Below, piece after piece: positions 44,472 to 57,227 of a stretch of 64,000 nt of DNA. Each line of letters starts with the position of its first letter. The stretch's first letter is position 1. Source of the DNA: Serpula lacrymans var. lacrymans S7.9 (taxonomy: Eukaryota; Basidiomycota; Agaricomycetes; Boletales; Serpulaceae); NCBI RefSeq assembly GCF_000218685.1, contig NW_006763290.1, positions 5,234,908 to 5,298,907 of the forward strand, written 5' to 3'. A program made the translations under genes and the position numbers. The notes below the pieces were generated by a model. The model did not search any database, was not told where the DNA came from, and saw only the letters and a list, made by a program, of their open reading frames with translations.

Positions 44472-47400
44472 CTAAAAATACAAACTAGCAGCAAATACAA
44501 CTTTGACAGAGGTGCATCAGTCGGTATTCAAGGTCGTGAATATGAATTACTTACTGTCTCTCTTAATTTTGATTTGTGCTTCTTCCATCTTCTTGAATAG
44601 ATCTGCATCGCCAATAACACGGGCAGCATCTCGCACTTCTCGGCATGTTTCGTCTAGACGCGTTATCACCCGAACGATAGTACCTTCCGCAACATCAGTC
44701 AGAGCCGTGATTTGTTCAAAGGGCTTCCCCAGGATCAGCATATAAACATTGCAAAAAGAAAAGCACCAACTTACCATCCCTTTAGCCCACTCGTAAACAA
44801 CTTCCGTTAGGCCGAACTTTAGATTGGACCGGAATTCTTCGACAACAACTTTGTGACGGTCCTGAACACGACCTATTCTGTCGAGTATGGCAACTATAGC
44901 ATCACGTCCTTGTTCTAGCTTTGGCGAAATGATCGGGTCAATATCTGTCTTCTCTTGGAATACAAAACACGATAACAAGGCGACCACTTCTTCAGGGTCG
45001 TAGTTGGCTAAGGTATTTTCAAGAATTAGCTCCGTGAGAACGAGCTCGTTTGTAGAATTGATCTGCATCATTATCAGTAAAGATGTGACATTTATGACAT
45101 ATTGCATACCTCGCAAGCCACTCGACCCTTAAGCTGTATCGTTGAATTATCGTCAATAAAATTCAGCTCCTTCAGTACCTCAATTCTTTGCTCATAATCG
45201 GGAATAAGTTCCAAATTCTGGTCAGAGATTGCCAGTTTCAAAAATGAGATATTCTTCTTTAAAATCTTTTGACCATGGAGCAAAAGGTACTACACCAAAA
45301 GGGTCAGCTTTTGTAGTGGACAGCTGGATCAACTCACGTGTTCGCTGAAATCAATGCATAAGGTGCATGATGCGCTATTTTGACGCTTCACCAAGCCATT
45401 TCTCGCCTGTAATGTCTCCTGAAATTCTAAAGTGCGTATACGACCCCAGTCCACCTCAGGTATAGCCCCTGAGGACATCCACTCCTGAACGAGCATCTTC
45501 AACGAATGCGTGGCTTCAAGTAGGTCGGACTTCTTATGGACATCGATAATGTTCGTTGTGTCAACCTAGCAATGCGAGGGCCAGTTAGAACATGTCCACT
45601 TTTATGAGATTCTATATACTTTGATAATCCGGCTTGTCACAAGGGCTATGCTAGCTAGAGGCACGCTCCTAACCTCATACGTTGCATTCTCTGCGTGTAA
45701 AGAAGCAGGCGTAGGCGGCCAGTGAGGGGGAACAGACTGTTCGTCGACGTCTGTAATTATCACTTTAGTGACGAGTTCGTGGCATACAATAATCAAGACG
45801 TGTCACATACCAAACTCGCCACTTTTGGTGCTCTGGTCCACAAGAGCAAGTGCAAAGAACCTTCTGCCAAAACTCGAAGGTTGTCGCAGATCTGCTTTTA
45901 GTAGAATTGCTACGTTATTTGACCTGAAATGCTAGAGGGAAGGTCAATTCTACACTATCGTCGAGGTGTGGGAGTTGACAAACCGAATCTCTGAGGACAG
46001 CTACCCTTCCTGATGCTAGCATATTTGAATTTGAAGGGTTGCTGATGACCATAGCTAGGAGCCTCCCGTTGTGTTGTACGATGGTAGAGGTGTCGTCATA
46101 GTAGTGCTCTATATCAGGCAAGCAAACTTCACACTGAAGTTTGGGCAATGATGATAGAGCTTTTTCATGCTAAACCGGTCGTTGTCCAGTAACCATTGCA
46201 ACGCTTGAGTTAGAGTTAAGGTGCATACCTGTACAACTTCTTTTTGTTGATCAGGTAAGAGCTTCTGAGAAGCGTTTTCAGAGAAGCTGCGTTTGATCAT
46301 CTCTTCAACCCTGAGAGCTTCAACGCGAAGCAAGTTGAGAATCATGTTGTACGTTAACCTAAACTGTGATTGAAGCTTTGCCGGAGTACCGAGCATCATA
46401 TGTTGAATCGATGTTTGCTGTGAATGATAAGTGAAAAATGCGTCTACGAACATATGACACAAATGAGCGCACATCGGGGAGTTCATCGTTAACGACGATA
46501 ATAACCGTTCCTGTAGGATCCAAACCACGCCTTCCCGCACGGCCCGCCATTTGCGTGTACTCTCCAGGCAAAATATCTCTGAAGCTCTTTCCATCATGTT
46601 TGCGAATACCGGAAAAAACTACACATCGCGCAGGCATGTTTACTCCCTAGAATATCAGTGTGTGTGAAAATGCCAGGCGTTTCAACACGGGCGTCCTCAC
46701 CATAGCGAAAGTTTCTGTGGCAAACAAGATCTTCACCAGTCCACGACCGAACAAAATCTCAACAACCTGTGAAAACAGATGAGGACAATGAAGTCGAGTT
46801 CAGAAATTTCTTACCTCTTTTACAATGGGTAATATTCCTCCATGGTGCACCCCAATGCCGCGAGAAAGCAGATCACGCATTCGACTTATTTGTGGTAATT
46901 TTTTGTCCGTACCTGTAGTATAAAACAGTCAATAATCGTATAGCATTTAGAGAACTCTATGAAAAAACACCTTTTAATCGAGAAAGCGCCTTTTCTATCG
47001 CGACATGAATTTCACTTTTCTCGACCGATGTACATAAATCCGCGTTCGTTAACGTCCCCGCGTTTTCTTCACATTTCTTCTTGGAGAACGTGAAGACCAC
47101 AACAGGTAGTAGTGTCTTCTTCTGTAGATGATTGAGCAAATGCACATATAGATTCTTGTCAGCCCCAGTATGAATAATACGTGATGGTCCTCCTCCACGC
47201 CCAGGAGGTGCTCCCCTGTTGTTCGGAGTAGCACCTCTTTGTCCGCCTCTGGTTGGCGTCCCTCCCCTTTGGCCACCTCGTGGGGCTGCACCACGAGCGC
47301 CAACCCGCTGTACTGGCGGCAATCCAGCAGCTTCGCGCGCTTTATCCTGTTTCCTTTTCAGGGCCTCTCCTGCATCTTTGTACCTAAACACGGTGATAAG

Positions 47401-49334
47401 TCAAAGGATACGACTCCATCGAATAAAAGTACACACCCTTCAGAAATCCATCTTCGATTTGCGTCTACAATTTTGAATGTTTCCCTTCCAGCATAAATAT
47501 AATGCTCCAGAGGCACAGGCCGTTGTGCTGTTGAGATTACATATATATCTTTTTTTTTAGTGCGTCTGACCTCGTGTCAGGTATTGTGACATTTCGAAAG
47601 GAGATATAATGCTACTCACCCAACCCAATCGGCAAATTCCTTTGTGTTTGGGACGGTTGCAGATAATAGAATGATGTTAACGTGATCAGGAAGCATGATG
47701 ATTACTTCTTCCCATACCACGCCTCTCTGACGTACTGACATCAGAAGGGCTTTTAGCGGTTGAAAGTTTATAAAAAAAATTACCTCTGCATCATTGACAT
47801 AGTGCACTTCGTCAAAGATGACGAATTCAACATCGCGGATAAGATCAGCTCCTTTGTATAGCATGCTGCGCAGAATTTCCGTGGTCATCACAAGACAACT
47901 TGCTTCGGGGTTAATCTGTACGTCTCCGGTCAGAATACCAACCGAAGAAGAGGAAAAGGTTTGCTTGAAATCTCGGAACTTCTGATTGGAAAGCGCCTTG
48001 ATAGGAGATGTATAGATTGCTCTAGTAAAATAACAATAGTCAGACTAGGCACTTTATTAGACATAAGCGCTTGGGCACGAACCGGGTCATATGCTTCTCA
48101 GCCAAGGCAATGGCATATTCAGCAACTACAGTTTTTCCAGCGGAGGTGTGAGCGGCGACAAAAACAGAGTCGCCCATCTCCAGATGGTATACTGCCTCTT
48201 TCTGGAAGGTATCCAGTTCGAACGGATACTAATGGTAGGAATCGATTGATGGGGTCGTAAGATACAGAGGCAGAGTTACTTACTTCGTGAGCCATCTCTG
48301 GCACCAGTTCACGGAAGTTAGTCATCGGTTTATTGATATCAACAACATGAGCCCAATCTCGCTTGATAATAGTTGCTAATCTAGTTCGTCGAGTAGTTTT
48401 GGTGGGTCTTAGATGCGTTCGCTAAGCCGAGGTTAGAGGAAGGACTTGGGTTTGCTCGGGAAGCTTACTGTAGTAGGCAATAAATCATCTATATCACCCA
48501 TATTTTGCGATGTAAGGTCCTCGAAACCGCGTTCACCATCAGGAAGACCATTAACATCGTCGTGCTGGATAGCAATCGGTTGAACGTAAGGAACAGCATG
48601 TTATAAGAGGGATAAAATGTTACCATATCACTCTCTTTAATGCCCTCTGCATTGATTTTTTCATCGAATTGGGCAAGTGCTTCGTCTTCAAAATCGTCTC
48701 CAGGTAGACGGAGGCCTCTAGTGAAACCAGGCGGGACAGTCCTCAGCCCCTTTGCAGATTCAATAGAACTATTTCCCGAACTCGAGATAACATCTTCCAA
48801 ACCTCCTGGCCAGAAAGGGACGTGACCCGATTTTCCTCTTACGAAGTTTTTACTAGGGCCAGGAGCACGGTCCATCGAAGTAGAAGTAAGACCTGTGGAT
48901 ACATGTGGATTAGGAGTCTGAATACTATTGGTGAGTTCGGGAGGACCAGACGAGTAAAGAGGCCATTACTTCTGCATAACCGGTGACATGACCTTGCAGC
49001 CCTGAACGGACGAATGTAAGAGATGTTGGCGGTGGAGAAGGTTCATACGTCAACAAAGAAGGGACTGAAACTTCGCGTTGCCAATGTCTATGTCCATTAT
49101 ATTCAACATTGTAGACGAGACGATTTCTGACCAGAAGAAACCATACATCTGGTAAGTTGAAAGCCAGTTTTCGGGTAAAGTGCTAGGAGGTAATAGCAAT
49201 TTTTCTTCGATTTCTTGATATACTTGTTCGCGAGACGGTATACCGCCCAGTCCGATTTTCTCTAGCAAGTCATCACTATTGCCCTTACTTGGCTGCAGTA
49301 TTTGGCTGATCAGAAGATCTTGTGACTCTTCCAT
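44472..49334 (-). CDS. SKI2: Ski2-type DExH RNA helicase of the cytoplasmic exosome cofactor
   Basis: Ski2 is the helicase of the Ski complex, which threads mRNA into the cytoplasmic exosome and represses viral and aberrant RNA. The N-terminal exon starts [18 protein letters not shown] at 49334. Helicase motifs follow in order: [15 protein letters not shown] (Walker A), [16 protein letters not shown] (Ia), [20 protein letters not shown] (Ib), [12 protein letters not shown] (DEVH box), [17 protein letters not shown] (III), [15 protein letters not shown] (IV), [37 protein letters not shown] (V), [14 protein letters not shown] (VI). An RGG-rich insert lies near 47160-47330. The C-terminal exosome-arch/DSHCT part ends KIKRD, intron, IVFAASLYF, with a stop at 44472. 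Many introns, no lesion seen. Confidence 0.95.
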
Positions 49335-50779
49335 CCCTGTGCACTATCGTATGATGACGCTGGTTGAGCGATACGGTATCCCTCGGCCAAAAAATGTACG
49401 AACAGAGATTGGATTAAACAAGGCTTAGATGATTGCCTTGGAAGTAAAAGACTCAGAAATGAATGCAAGGTGTACGCGCCTGGGCAAGCTCCAGTTTAGC
49501 GCCCGATGTGCAGCCATGAATTTCCACCGGCGCCAAAACAAACTACATCCTGTATTAGTGCCGTCACCCACTCACAACGACGATATCGTTAAAAGAACCC
49601 AGATATATCGTTCAAGCATCTTACGAACGGTCGCAAGATCATTGTAACGATAACGTCTATGATGTGTCCCATGATGCATGACTACCTGGCCCAGGCATAA
49701 GCACCTCTCGGATCTCAGGTTATCTCCCTCGTCAAGTCGTCTATTTTTCGGAGCGCTCGCACTCAGGCTGGCCCTACCATTATTACCGTCAGATTTTCTC
49801 ATGTTTCGCCTGAATTACAAATGTGTAAACGTTTGTGAGCCCGAGGGACTCTTCTAAGAGAAACCTTGGAAAAGAACGAGGCTCCGATGATCGCAGCTCG
49901 TCAAGGTTGAGGTATGTGCTACCCTCGGTCGCGTACCGATTACATATTTCCTCCACAACGTTTAAAAACTTCTCATCCTTTCGTACGATTTCAGCCGCTA
50001 GACAACACCATCAGGGACCTCGACTTTCCACGAAACTAGGAGATCCCACGCATCAGAAACATGTTCGCGCAATCACCGTCCTCCCGCACCCATTCTCAGC
50101 GTGGCACAAAGAGCACAGTCATTGACAGCAGGTTAACATCGTAAGCTCGAAGCGTGCATCCGTCCTGGGACATATTCTCACTGAATGACGTGCCACGACA
50201 TCAGCGGGTGAGTGTGACCATTCACCTTGTTGCCTTGACGATAATTGAGCACTCGACTTTGGCTTTCTGCCGCAACTTCAATTCACGGCGTTGCTTTTCC
50301 CGTGCCGTATCTGAATATGTATGATTTATCCGCTCTGTAACCTTTGACGGTCCTTTGGACCAATAGCGGGTCACGGATCAAACACAACGCATATCAATCA
50401 GTGGTGTTCCAGGACCCTTCCAAACGTGTTGATCAGTTTACCATATTTACTTCTAGAACCTTGGAAGAGCTATGATACTGGTGCAGCAGTGGCAGGGGTA
50501 TGACTGCCCTTTCAATGAATCAATGAAGGTGGGTATTTGCATGGCTTGCGTCATGACAGCGGTATCTAAAGTGCCATTAATTCTCAGTAACGTTCGGTGC
50601 GTGCCAGCGTCAATGTGTTTAAGCGGGAATTAAGATTCGTCCCTGATAACGAAAAGTTCAGAATTGTGAGTTTTCTCTGCTCGACTGCAGACTTCAACTT
50701 CATCGAAAAGGCTCAACCAATTAGACCGTATGTTTTCCCGACTCGGAGTCACCAAATCGGGTATGTAAGTTTGGCGAAT

Positions 50780-51120
50780 GCTAACGGGACATACTACCGT
50801 GGGGCTAACAGTGCTGAAGCGTCTGCCTCGTTTGTGCCGCGACTACACGATCCCGAGCATGGAATATCTTTATTGGTACGTTTTAATCCGTGGATTTTTT
50901 TTTCACAGGATGAGTTTGGCCTCACCAACTGCGGGCGGGCAAGTCTGGTGCTCCGAGTCTGGGTAATAATTACACTAGGTACGGCCGCTATTACAACACT
51001 TTTTTTTAAAACTACCTCTGCCACGATTTTTTCTCCACAACGTGACAAACTGGTGTCGACCTCTGGCAGCGTGACTGGCGGTCAACTCTCTCCAAACTTT
51101 CCCGGAATATGCTTGCGGAC
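50780..51120 (+). pseudogene. Possible relic of a fungal seven-span membrane protein
   Basis: DYTIPSMEYLYW near 50840-50878 resembles the start of first-span segments of DUF6533-type fungal 7TM proteins (DY-x-n-E-x-n-W). A hydrophobic piece RASLVLRVWVIITLGTAAI near 50936 recalls the later LRVWAIW segment, with SPNFPGICL after it. The two are in different frames and the roughly 60-residue section normally between them is missing, so if real it is a truncated relic. Weak evidence. Confidence 0.25.
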
Positions 51121-52299
51121 ATTGTCAATCTGCAAGCTAGCTGAATTGGATCGATCATCGAACTATCCCCACAGATCAACTTGAAGCCCAGGCCAATATC
51201 CAAGTTACAATCCTAGCAGAATCAAAAACCCCTCTATTACGCTGCATTTTGTGTCAATTGCCAGCGGCCTAATCAAAACGCCCTCTCGCATTCAAGACAT
51301 GCTGCAATATCATGTGCTTTGAACACCCTGATGGGTGACGAGACGTATCAAGATTCTAGCAATGCGCACGAGGTATTAGCCGGCCTTTGATTCGGTCCAC
51401 CATCATTGTCCAGGAAATATACCATGGAATCTGGATCACTGGCACGACCAATCACCCTGCCTAGTCTCTCATCAAAGCTCTACAGTCCACCCCCCCTGAA
51501 TCGAGCCTAGAAGAAGACTGAGAACGGCATGACGAGGACTACCACACCGCCGCCATCTGAAGCTTATCATCCCAAGTCCGAGCCAGTCGCCTCTAGGCAG
51601 CTATACACAATACACAGTCTTTACGTAGTCATTGGCTTCTAGCATCTTAGAACCCCCACCCAAAAGAAAATCTCATCTCCACTCCACTCCACCCACCACG
51701 CATACTCTAACACTTCTCGTCTCCGGGTTCTCCGTCTCTCTCTAATTGTCCTCGTCGTTATTGTTATCCTCAAAGCACTCCCTACCTCTTACAAAAAGCC
51801 CTCCTTAGCCTTCTTGGCCTTCTTCCTGGTAATCCACGAACGCCGCGGCGTGTGAAGTCTCAAGTCACTAGACCGGCCACTGGCAGCCCATCGAACCTAT
51901 ACTACACATCCTCCTCGGAGAAACACCACGCGTATACGTCTCTTCGCTCTTTCGTCTTCCTTCCTCCCTCTCTAACCACACCACACCACACGCACAAGCT
52001 TCCAAACCCTAATCCCGCGGATGATTCTGGCAGCAAACGGTAAGTGTGCTGCTGTTACCACCCTCCTAGTCTCGATCTCTTAGTTGGGCTGTACACACTC
52101 TTCTTCCCGTTACGGTGGTTTGAAACTAAGCACCAAGTCTACCCGTTCTCTCGCTAATGCTAATGCAATACACAATACACACGCGTGCCCAGTGTCCAAA
52201 ACGCATTCTCAATCTCGATCTCCTAGAACGCACTATCGTATCACAATAAACGTCCCCAAACCACCAAGCTCCGAAAACCACACCGATCTACCCCACGCC

Positions 52300-52625
52300 G
52301 TCTCTGCCTCCTATCCTCCTCCTATCTCCCCACACACGCCCGGCGCTAAGAATCCCCGGCGCATCTTCCACACAATCAACCCAACATCGTGCTGCATGCC
52401 AGCATGGCTGCGCGGAACGAACCATCATCATAATTAAATTGAACTGGTAATACCGACGTGGACCTCCTCCTATTCTCCACACACACACACACACACACAC
52501 GCGGCCCCTCCGAGTCCCCGGCTCTGCCATCTTCCACACTGGCCATAAATCAACCAACGTGGGCTGCATGACCGCATGGCCTGCGCGGAACGGAGGACAT
52601 TAAACCGTCATTCATCTTCATACCG
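52300..52625. repeat. Diverged tandem duplication, unit about 150 bp, with CA microsatellite
   Basis: Copy A (about 52321-52450) and copy B (about 52475-52625) share, in order: CA-rich start, CCCCGGC, ATCTTCCACAC, AATCAACC, GCTGCATG, GCATGG-CTGCGCGGAACG, CATCAT/CATTCATC and AATACCGA/CATACCGA. In copy B the CA-rich start has grown to a (CA)11 run at 52478-52500. Confidence 0.65.
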
Positions 52626-53753
52626 ATAGCACGGAGGGGGGAAGCGGCAAGTGCAGGCACGACCGCCATTGGCCGCCCGGATCTTGGGGCAAAATGAAAG
52701 ATAATAATACAAAAATACAAAAGTTGATAGATTAATGACCGCATGTGAGTCTATGAAACGATAGTGTAGCTATAGCTGGAGAGACGTGTGTGTGGTGTGC
52801 CTATCCGATGTTTGAGTTGGGGATAATCGGATACGTCGTCATCGGTGGGTGTACAACGGATGATGATTGGACAAACTTGTCAGACGGTTGGTCCTTCTGT
52901 CGGAGTCCCTCGAGACCGTCCTCGAGTGTCCTAATCTTGAGATTCAAATCTTCAAACCTTCAAGTTTAACGTTCGCTCACCGTTGCCCACCACCGCTGCC
53001 ACACCCAGATTATCCCCTTCAAGCTCCAAGCTTTATCCCCTTTCACCAGCACCGTGCTGCGTTCGGCCTTTTGTGCGATTGTGCGACTGCGGCCCACGCC
53101 GTCCACGATCCTACGCAGCGCCCGACATCGGCTTTGAAAACTCGACCAATCAGCTATAGCTAGTATGTGCCAAGTCCGTCACGCATTTCGATTCTTCGAC
53201 TTCATATTATCTTTCTAGCCACTATCTCCCTCTCCTTTCCCTTTTGATTTTTTTACTTTTCCTCCTCGTTTTATCATCACAGTTATCTCCTTTTTCTCTG
53301 CTCTCCCCTCCCAGTCCGTCATCACTGATGCGGGGCGTTCATTTTAATTTAATTCTTTCGAATGTCATATGATCTTTCTTAGAAGGGACTCTTTTTCCCT
53401 TCTCCCTTTCTCTCCTTTTAATTTTCACTTTCCCTTCCCTTCCCTCTCCTTCGATCAGAAACTCCTTTATTTCAATCTCGATCATCATCAGAGAACGATC
53501 ACCAAAAAAATCAAAATCAGATTATTCCGTTCATACAGCCACCTTACAAAACCCCCCATCCATCTCTCGCTTCAGCAAACCCCGAGTTGGTATCGAGATG
53601 CGGGGTTGCGAAAAATGGCAAAAATGAGAAACGAAACAGAAAAGCGCGCAGAGGTGTGCGTGTAAGAGAGATATGCATTATATAGATGATAGTGAGAACT
53701 GTGTAGCGACTAGAACATACAACGGTCAACGTCAACGTGACCGTTCGTAAACC

Positions 53754-53774
53754 AAAAAAAAAAAAAAAAAAAAA
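53754..53774. repeat. Poly-A tract of 21
   Basis: An uninterrupted A run on the plus strand about 100 bp downstream of the stop of methyltransferase B (which reads on the minus strand). A GTAG/GTAGG tetranucleotide repeat lies at about 53821-53835. Confidence 0.9.
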
Positions 53775-53872
53775 CTAGTACAATAATCTAGAGTGTCGGC
53801 GGTATCATCAACAAGCAAAAGTAGGTAGGTAGGTAAAACAAGAACGACGACATCAACGACAGGAACAGAGAA

Positions 53873-55416
53873 TCAGTGATGTTTCTTCCGCGCATACACA
53901 TTTTGTACATGGACATAACTTGGAGTCCGAGCTTCGAGCAGTTCAGCACGCGCCTTTGCCTCTATATCGTCCACCAGCGCCTCCGAATACCCACTGCCGA
54001 GCAGAAGCGGCCGTCCAGAGCTCATAAACGCCTGTGATGATGGTAACATCAAAAAAGAGAGAGAGAAAACGTCATGAGCATTGTCACCGCTTGCAAAAGG
54101 AAAGAAAGAGGAGGCGAAAAAGACCGTCGCCGTCCACCCACCAAAATATCATCCCGCATCGTCGCCCCAATCTCGTTCCAAAACACGCTCTCCGCGTCCT
54201 TCCCCTGCAGCCACGGCGAACACGGTATCCACCACTCCCTGTACGTCACATCTTCGAACGCGGGGTGCTCCGAGATCCATCTGTGCAGATTGAAAGACGC
54301 GTCGGCGCTGCCGCCCTGTTTGCGCACTGCGCCGTTGGCGAGGGACATCCAGAGGGGCGCCCAGGGGGCCTGGAGGTCGTCGGGAGAGGGGAGCATCATT
54401 TTCTTGTCGTAGGAGTGGAAGGTGAAGGGGAATTCTGTGAGGTCGATGAGTCCGCCTGGTCTGAGGACGTGGCTGATGTGATCTATGAGGCCTTTGTAAT
54501 CTTTGATCTGCGAGGGGTGAGAAGGAAGGGCGCGGTGGAAAGGCACCGAGGACTTACCCCTGAAGAAATAAGCTGGGCATGGACGACGTTAAAGTCACCG
54601 TAAAAATGTTCAAGTCCGAGGTTAATATCGTCGACTTCACTCCTAGGAACGCTAGGCATTAGCGGTGGCCGGAAAAACAAAAAAAACAGCGGTGGTCATG
54701 TGAGAGCGCTCACCTGCAATTTGGCGGCATGGATCTGCAAAAGTGACTTTGTTAGCTGAGTGTCTGTAAGAAGAAGGAAGAGATTGAGGTACTTACAGAG
54801 ACTGCATGGGAACGAGGTCGACAGCTACCGCGGTCGAGTGTGGAAATTCACACGCGACATCCATGATCCTAGCGAAAATAAGCCTGTGGAGGGACGGAGA
54901 GAAAAAAGGAGGGGTACCATTTTCCACTTCCACAGCCGAGATCTAAAACGGCCTTTGTTTCTCCAGGAACGTCGTCTGCGAGTATTTGTGGGAGGGGATT
55001 TGGATATTTGCCCATGACTCTGTAAAACATGTCGTATTGTTTATCTGCCGAGAAAATTAGAGGGTGGGGGGGGGGTAGACGAGGCAGAGCAGACCTAGAC
55101 GTTCGAGTTCCTCGTCGTCTGCAGGCAAACGATATACTTCGGAGTAGTTATTGAGGCCTCTGCCGTACTCGTGACGGAAAGACTGGGCTCTTAGAGAACT
55201 TGTGAGAGAATATACGGAGGGTGCGGGTGAAGCTGAGCGGATGGAAATATCAGCCGACGTTCTTGAGCTTGCGATGCTGGGGGAGAAGGGATCCATGGAG
55301 ATGTCGGTGTAGACATCTGAGCCGATGTCACTGGCAAAGTCGTCGAGGTCGTCTGCGTCGTCGTGGGGTGGGAAGAGAGGGTTCGAGAAGTGGGCAGACA
55401 TTGTAGCGGTCGACAT
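53873..55416 (-). CDS. SAM-dependent methyltransferase, paralogue B
   Basis: The start MSTATMSAHFSNPLFPPHDD is at 55416. The N-terminal extension is acidic and Ser-rich (DDADDLDDFASDIGSDVYTD), absent from paralogue A. Then come SFRHEYGRGLNNYSEVYRL, after an intron KQYDMFYRVMGKYPNPLPQI, the SAM motif AVLDLGCGSGKW, and IMDVACEFPHSTAVAVDLV. Next are EVDDINLGLEHFYGDFNVVH, VLRPGGLIDLTEFPFTFHSY, PWAPLWMSLANGAVRKQGGS and ISEHPAFEDVTYREWWIPCS, then SGRPLLLGSGYSEALVDDIE. It ends YVHVQNVYARKKHH with a stop at 53873. Exon boundaries match paralogue A. Complete and apparently functional; the substrate is unknown. Confidence 0.87.
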
Positions 55417-57227
55417 GCAGAGTGGTGAGTGGAGGGGAGAGTAAGGTTATAAAGAGATTGGGTGAAATGAGAGACATCCGGCGGACATCATCGACTCTCT
55501 CCGAAGGATGCTCTGTGCCGTTCCGATCGCGCGAATAGGAGATCCACGTGGCCGAGGACTCTCTCCGTCCGGAGTCTGCCGTTTGGCCACCACTCGGAAT
55601 TAGCGGTGGGTGTTTACACTCATTCTCCCGTCTTGGCTCACTCACGCGCGATAGCCTGTGCAAAGTAGCAGTCGCAGTCCCCTCCCCACGTCGATGCCAG
55701 CTACACGATATGGCAGCATCGATCTCCATCTGGTCGGCAGCGTGTCCAATTGAAGCTCAAGGTTTTTTTCGCGTCAGGCTCTCGCTCTCGGCATGACTGG
55801 CGACTGACTTCCATATATGGACACCCCACCGATCGTGGTTCGCACAGGGGCTCAACGATGGTCTTAGTCAGCACCCTCTCGTCACCTCTCATTCACCTCC
55901 GCCGTCTCTTCCACTCTTCCTACATTCAATTCAGTCTTCCATGCTACTCGCTCTCTTGTCCGACCACACCCTTGGCTAACATCCGTATGGCACTCCAGCT
56001 CGCAACTACTCCAAATAAACAATTTCTTCTAAATGCCTCCTCCGCCGCCACACTCCACTAGGTAGCCTTAACACCTCCAATATAACCATAAACCAGTCCT
56101 ATCAGCACATGTCCCCAGCCTCTCCCCTTGCCTCTCACACAATCTCTGCCTACCCTTCATACAGCCTCTGTCCGTGTCAACCCCGCTCTACCCCAACTTC
56201 CTCTTACACATTATCTATTTCTGATCCAGTAGACGCATCACCGTCCATTCCTACTCCCCTCCGGTCCCTGTGTTCCTCCAGCGCCGATCTTGCCTTTAAC
56301 CTCCCGTTATCGTCACTCCGCCTCCCCTTCCTTCCTTCTATTTACCACGCCGCCCTCAACGGCTGAGATGCTGAGATGCCCACTAGAATGTTCCGCAGTT
56401 CGAATTGAATACATTTCTGGACATGCCGTGATCAGATGAAAAGAAGAAGAAACACTTGTACACCGTGACTCAGATCCGTACTCCTTGACCTTACTTCCTC
56501 ACCGCCGGAAAACCGAAAACGGACGGTGGGCGTGTACACGAACTTGATCCCCCCGCTATCGCGCAGCCCTCAGCGTCTCGCCGTAAGAGATAGAGTGGCC
56601 GTACAGCATTTCCCTAGTAGTCCCTTTTTTCCAACCATTCGGCCGGTCAGCTATTTCCAAATATCATCCTTTTTCGACCGTTCGAGCGCGCCCAACCCCA
56701 TCAGGGCATCATCCTCCTACCCACCCAACTCATTCTCAGTACTCGAAAAAGGTCGCCGGCGGAACTTGCATTCAGACTCTGGCAAAACCATATATAATAT
56801 ATACCATATATACCCGCCTTCCTTTCCCTCTCCCTTTCCTTATCCGTACAGCAGTACAAAATAAAAATGCCAGGCTGATGCCAAGGGGTGTATATACAGT
56901 TTGTGCAAGCGCGGTAATGTATGAACTAACTGTAACAGGACCGGAGATACAGCCTGAGCATAAGAGATTTGTGAGAGCGTGGGGAATGAGTATGAATATG
57001 AATACATATGGACTGTGTCACTTTTTATTTTTATTTTATGACATCGTTGAGAGAGAAAAAAATCCGGTTTCAGCTCCCACTCTGCTTCATCACAACGCAG
57101 CCTCACACCGTGCAAACCTCCAGCTCACCAACCAACCTCAACTTCATCTCCTCCCATCCCATCCCATCTGCACACACTCCCACTCCACCACCCCCACCTC
57201 CCAAGTAAATAAAAAAACTCCTCCACA
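55417..57227. other. Intergenic 1.8 kb, no supported gene
   Basis: Upstream region of methyltransferase B and 3' flank of IST1. Plus-strand ORFs here are short, Ser/Pro-rich by base composition, and lack signatures. AT-rich TATATA words near 56795-56815. Confidence 0.45.

Larger units (their letters stand above)
49335..53872. other. Gene-poor 4.5 kb interval
   Basis: No complete gene could be supported. It holds a possible 7TM relic (about 50780-51120), a diverged tandem duplication (about 52300-52625) with a CA repeat, long CT-rich stretches (51700-52000 and 53200-53560) that look like leaders or promoters with no coding sequence I can attach, and an A21 tract. A short minus-strand frame at 51850-51788 ending TRKKAKKAKEGFL-stop looks like the end of a basic protein, but no upstream exons could be found. 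Confidence 0.4.

Noticed and set aside
50597..51184. 195-codon plus-strand ORF taken as one gene
   Set aside because: It joins unlike segments and includes a T9 run; the only recognisable pieces suggest a decayed 7TM gene in mixed frames instead.
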